Assembly: GCF_024244095.1 (NCBI RefSeq)
Contig: NW_026250689.1
Span: forward strand, 62,001-126,000
Direction: 5' to 3'
DNA from: Nematocida homosporus
Lineage: Eukaryota > Microsporidia
DNA: 64,000 bases
Position numbers and translations under genes: made by a program. Within the stretch, counting starts at the first letter, position 1; every line of letters begins with the position of its first letter. The notes beneath the pieces were generated by a model. It did not search any database. It saw only the letters and a program-made list of their open reading frames with translations, and was not told where the DNA came from. Shown in pieces: positions 60,994 to 64,000 of this stretch.

Positions 60994-62109
60994 TTAGTAG
61001 GGCGGATGGGGGTGTGGATGATTTTTGGGATGGTGTTGGGTTGGAGTGTGTCTGGGAGGGTGGAGACGGCGGCAGGTGGAGGTGTCATGGGTGGAGGATT
61101 TATGGTAGGTGCAGTATTGGGTTTGGTAGATGCTGGGTGGTTGGTGGTGGCGGTTGGCTTGGTTGGAGTAGGTGGATTGGCGGTGGAAGTTTAGGCGGCG
61201 GGTTGGACGTGATAGTGAGCGGTGGTGAGGGCGTGGGCGTGGGGCAAGTTGAGCTAGACTGTCGGAATGGATTGAGAGCATTTGGATCCAGAGGTTTTCT
61301 TGGGTTTGGATGTATGCGATGGCTTTGTCCAGGCTTTTGATGTTGCGCGTGGCAAGCATGGCGGAAGTGTGTGTGCCAAGACCGCTGAAGAAACTGCGGC
61401 GGAGGGAACGTTTTATCTCTTCGGCGGCTTCGGGTTCTTCGGCTTGTTGTAAGAAGTTGAACCGAGTGAGGGCCTCGACGTAGTCGCTGATCAGTAGATG
61501 GTGGGCTTGGTGGGGTGCGGTGGGTGAAGTAGTAAGGAGTTTGTGAAGACTGATTTGAGTTAGCTGGTCAAGGGCTTTGTCTAAAGTTAAGTGTTGCTTG
61601 GATATCTCATGGCCTGTGCCTACGAGGAAGAGGTTTAGAACTTGGAGCTTATCTTGCTCGGTTTCAAAATCGGCCAGGAATTGGCGGAAACTAGTGCACC
61701 ATTCTAGAATTAGGTCAATGGTCTTGGGAAATTCATAGAAGAGAATAGGCTGAGTAGCTCTTCTTTTGGAGCTGAAAAGAACTAGACATTCGGGTAAGTC
61801 TTCTAGTGTGCAGCTTTTCATGGGCCCAAGATGTGTTTGGCGGTAGTGGCTGCTTTGCTGTAGGCCATTGACAATGGGATGGTGTCGAGGAGGAAGAGTC
61901 TTTTTAGAGCTGCAGTACTCCATAAGTGAAGCACCTGGAAAGGAAGAAAGTTGTTTTAACTTGGAACGAGGTTGTGGATACGTTACGTTGAATGGAGTTA
62001 AGTTAAGTGGTGCTGAGTCTATTGCTTGTGGACTTAGATCTAATGAAGAAGAACTGCTATCTATTTGTTCAACGCCTGGACCTAAACCATCTTTTAGATT
62101 TGGGGACAT
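60994..62109 (-). CDS. Orphan LTR-retrotransposon Gag-like protein (Ty3/gypsy type)
   Basis: The 371-residue product has a Gag capsid-like helical region at residues about 105-275 (SFRQFLADFETEQDKLQVLNLFL ... LISDYVEALTRFNFLQQ). Near the C-terminus, CTYHKSSTHDTSTCRRL gives a C-x2-H-x4-H-x4-C knuckle (C333, H336, H341, C346). That spacing matches the knuckle of Ty3/gypsy Gags. A Pro/His-rich tail follows. No protease, reverse transcriptase or integrase frame lies downstream, and no long terminal repeats are obvious. It is either a solitary element remnant with an intact frame or a domesticated gag gene. Start ATG at 62109. Confidence 0.75.
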   Translation of the reverse strand: MSPNLKDGLGPGVEQIDSSSSSLDLSPQAIDSAPLNLTPFNVTYPQPRSKLKQLSSFPGASLMEYCSSKKTLPPRHHPIVNGLQQSSHYRQTHLGPMKSCTLEDLPECLVLFSSKRRATQPILFYEFPKTIDLILEWCTSFRQFLADFETEQDKLQVLNLFLVGTGHEISKQHLTLDKALDQLTQISLHKLLTTSPTAPHQAHHLLISDYVEALTRFNFLQQAEEPEAAEEIKRSLRRSFFSGLGTHTSAMLATRNIKSLDKAIAYIQTQENLWIQMLSIHSDSLAQLAPRPRPHHRSLSRPTRRLNFHRQSTYSNQANRHHQPPSIYQTQYCTYHKSSTHDTSTCRRLHPPRHTPTQHHPKNHPHPHPPY

Positions 62110-62525
62110 GTTCTTTCCTGTAATTCCTATCTATTTATAGGTTAAGGTACTGATCTTAGAACTGATTGCGTTGTTTTATTGGTACACTCGACTGAAAGTG
62201 ACTCTTCGGCTTGGGTTACGCTAGAGTTGGTATTAGGTTGTGTTAGTATTGTGTTAGTATTGGATTGGATTTGTACTGACTTAACTTGAGTTGCCTAACC
62301 TAACTTAAACGTAACCTAACTTAAACCTATCCTAACTTAAACCTATCCTAATCTAAACCTATCCTAACTTAAGCCTATCCTAACTTAAACCTAACTTGAT
62401 CTAAACCTAACTTAAACATAATTCAATTAGATCTAGTGAGTTCTGTAAGAAATATAAAATGAGATTAAAGCCTGCTGAGTTTGAAACTAGTAAGATAAGA
62501 GTTCAATTTTGCAAAAGATTGCAAA
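62110..62525. repeat. Telomere-like degenerate repeats
   Basis: At 62285-62420 the plus strand reads AACCTAACTTAAACCTATCCTAACTTAAACC and close variants, like a decayed (AACCTA)n array. The last 60 bases (AATTTTGCAAAAGATTGCAAA) are the leader of the next gene. Confidence 0.55.
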
Positions 62526-63230
62526 ATGGCTAGTAGCGATGAAAGCTTTAACGGTTTATTATCTAAATACGAGAGAGAAATGGATGGAGTAAAAGAAGAA
62601 TCTGAGTCCGATGAAAGTGGTCGTGTAGGAGCACAAGGAATAGAAGGTGATTTAGAGCCGGGCAATGAGATTGAAGAGTTATTACGTATTGAACAAATGA
62701 ATGCTGAAGTAGTAGATACTCCTGAAGTACTGGAAGAGCAAGATAAAACTGAAGACTTAGTTAAAGTACTGGCTTTGATGCATAGGGCAGGAGTTGAGGG
62801 TACAATTGATTCAAATGTGGTGGGTTTCTTAGAGGTGTTTAGCCAGGGACTAGAAGGGGCCTGGCAAGAGTTACAAGCTCAAACTAGACTAGTACTTAGT
62901 GAGGCAGATACAAATATGAAAGGTTCGGCTTGGCGCCGGATAAACAAGCAGAAGCCAATTAAGCAACGTATTAAGCAAGCAATTACTGAGAAGAGTAAAA
63001 GAATGGTTAGCAAATATGATGATATGCCGTTTATTGTTGCCTGTACTAAGGATTTCTGTTACAAGAGCGGCATGCGTTTAGTTATGCCCAGAGCTGAGAA
63101 GAAAGTGCGCCAAGAGAAGATTGATGATAGAGTGCATGATAAGTTAATTGAGTTCTACGTGCCCAGACAGCAATATGAATGGGAGGATGAGAAAATCACA
63201 GAATTCATTGCGTGTATCTTTAGAGATTGA
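62526..63230 (+). CDS. Conserved-looking protein of unknown function
   Basis: The 234-residue product has an acidic N-terminal third (EREMDGVKEESESDESG). A helical middle (VKVLALMHRAGVEGTIDSNVVGFLEVFSQGLEGAW) follows, then a basic C-terminal third (RRINKQKPIKQRIKQAITEKSKRMVSKYDDMPF). It ends with EKITEFIACIFRD. No signal peptide or membrane span is seen; a nuclear or cytosolic protein is likely. I recognise no family. Start ATG at 62526, preceded by GCAAAAGATTGCAAA. Confidence 0.6.
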   Translation: MASSDESFNGLLSKYEREMDGVKEESESDESGRVGAQGIEGDLEPGNEIEELLRIEQMNAEVVDTPEVLEEQDKTEDLVKVLALMHRAGVEGTIDSNVVGFLEVFSQGLEGAWQELQAQTRLVLSEADTNMKGSAWRRINKQKPIKQRIKQAITEKSKRMVSKYDDMPFIVACTKDFCYKSGMRLVMPRAEKKVRQEKIDDRVHDKLIEFYVPRQQYEWEDEKITEFIACIFRD

Positions 63231-63731
63231 ATTGGGATAGGTTATGTTGAGTTTAGATTGGGTTGAGTTGAGTTGAGTTGAGTTGAGTTGAGTTGGGTTA
63301 GTGTCACACCCAATACTAAGTCCTTCTTAACTAGTACATACTCTATTAAAGGCAGTCCCTGAAATGAGTGGTGTCTTTTATTAAGTAAATATGGGTATGT
63401 TGAGATAAGATGACGTCATATCGAAATACAGATAAGATCTGCAAAACTAAATTAGTTATTGGGTTAGAGTAGTAGTGCTAATTTTAGTAGTACTAAGTAG
63501 TGAGTAACCTGCCAGGAGTTAGGTTAACCGGGTGGCAAATGGGTAGTGGTCGTAGGCCAGCACTACAATTACTTAACTCAACCCAATTTAACTCAAATAG
63601 TAACGTATCTTTTAATTAGTGAATAGCAATAAATCCTATCTATTATTAGTTCAGTTTGCGTTGATATCAAGATAATCTTATCTAAGTTTAACAGTTATTA
63701 TAATGCACTGCGAGGTCATTGTAAGATTTGC
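63231..63731. repeat. GT-rich repeat and R1 copy B
   Basis: TTGAGTTGAGTTGAGTTGAGTTGG occupies 63245-63300. R1 copy B spans 63336-63575. AT-rich sequence follows up to the partial gene. Confidence 0.6.
63336..63575 (+). repeat. Dispersed repeat R1, copy B
   Basis: The copy opens ACATACTCTATTAAAGGC. CTTTTATTAAGTAAATATGGG, GATGACGTCATATCGAAATA, GATAAGATCTGCAAAACTAA and AGTACTAAGTAGTGA follow, and it closes near GGGTAGTGGTCGTAGGCCAGCAC. It is the most complete copy next to copy A. Confidence 0.7.
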
Positions 63732-64000
63732 TCAACTAGAAGTGTCTTGTGGTGCTCTTGCTTTTCGTATACGGTTGTTGCGGTTTCGGTCCATTGCTTT
63801 CAGATACTTCCGTCGGTGGTTGGCATCTATTCGCTGGTCGACTGGAGTTATCTTCACAGGGATAAGCATTATTTTTGGGTCTTCTACGGAAGGAGTACAT
63901 TTCGGTATTGGATTAATAGCGGTGACGTTCTCTGGCTCACATTGGAACATCCGGGTTACTTCTTGCTCATAAACCTCTTGACAGTCCTCGAAGATGATTG
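63732..64000 (-). CDS. Partial gene at the window edge, C-terminal end only
   Basis: A minus-strand frame is open from the window edge to a TGA/TAA-type stop at 63732, about 88 codons. It is hydrophilic, with a Cys/Pro-containing part (VTRMFQCEPENVTAINPIPKC) and a basic end (ANHRRKYLKAMDRNRNNRIRKAR). The start lies outside the window unless the internal Met at 63950 is used. I recognise no family. The opposite strand is also open here for 89 codons, so the call is tentative. Confidence 0.4.
   Translation of the reverse strand, partial: IIFEDCQEVYEQEVTRMFQCEPENVTAINPIPKCTPSVEDPKIMLIPVKITPVDQRIDANHRRKYLKAMDRNRNNRIRKARAPQDTSS

Noticed and set aside
63703..63972. Plus-strand frame of 89 codons near the window end
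   Set aside because: The minus-strand frame has a more normal composition and continues open to the edge; the plus frame looks like its shadow.

Overview
The window reads as nuclear DNA of a microsporidian, or of a very close relative. Intron-less genes are packed on both strands. Upstream regions are short, and some neighbours share only a few bases between start codons. Ribosomal, splicing and secretory proteins are of eukaryotic type and often shortened, and many proteins are lineage-specific secreted or membrane proteins. I cannot name the species. Several frames also open at TTG or GTG; I moved those starts to the first in-frame ATG.

Layout. 1-9.7 kb: a DUSP-type ubiquitin protease, a THADA/Trm732 tRNA-methylation partner, two small membrane proteins, a cullin with its neddylation lysine, and a Fap7 kinase. 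9.7-20.7 kb: a GRAM-TBC Rab GAP, a secreted protein, a TAF11/YIP1 pair whose start codons are 2 bp apart, two tandem multi-spanning membrane paralogues, a secreted membrane protein and ribosomal protein uL18. 20.7-26.2 kb: gene-poor, repeat-rich DNA around a coiled-coil protein. 26.2-36 kb: CLP1, an AlkB homologue, an Sqt1-like WD protein, an MscS channel, cytochrome b5, CDC48 and guanylate kinase. 36-48.2 kb: a TBC1D20/Gyp8-like Rab GAP, TRM82, a SAS-6-like coiled-coil protein, an HPC2/ubinuclein-like protein, an intron-containing tRNA-Ile(UAU), a large TPR protein, TSC10, a peptide transporter and uS13. 48.2-64 kb: two large secreted M16-like paralogues without a zinc site, TFIIB, a secreted protein next to an Erv2-type oxidase, eL19, an orphan retrotransposon Gag and two unknown genes.

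Themes. RNA biology is well represented: Trm732, Trm82, AlkB1, Clp1 and a spliced tRNA that carries C32 and G46, the bases the first two systems act on. The early secretory pathway is represented by YIP1, two Rab GAPs, CDC48, TSC10 and Erv2. Intergenic DNA is written in a degenerate TTRGRTT/AAYCYAA dialect. It also holds at least three families of dispersed repeats, described here as R1, R2 and R3.

The strongest candidates for new biology are four. The SAS-6-like protein keeps the Phe used for cartwheel assembly, in a lineage thought to have no centrioles. A CArG-box plus TATA-like promoter is shared by the M16-like genes. The gag gene has no pol. One M16-like gene has a C-terminal tail that has decayed through three in-frame stops.
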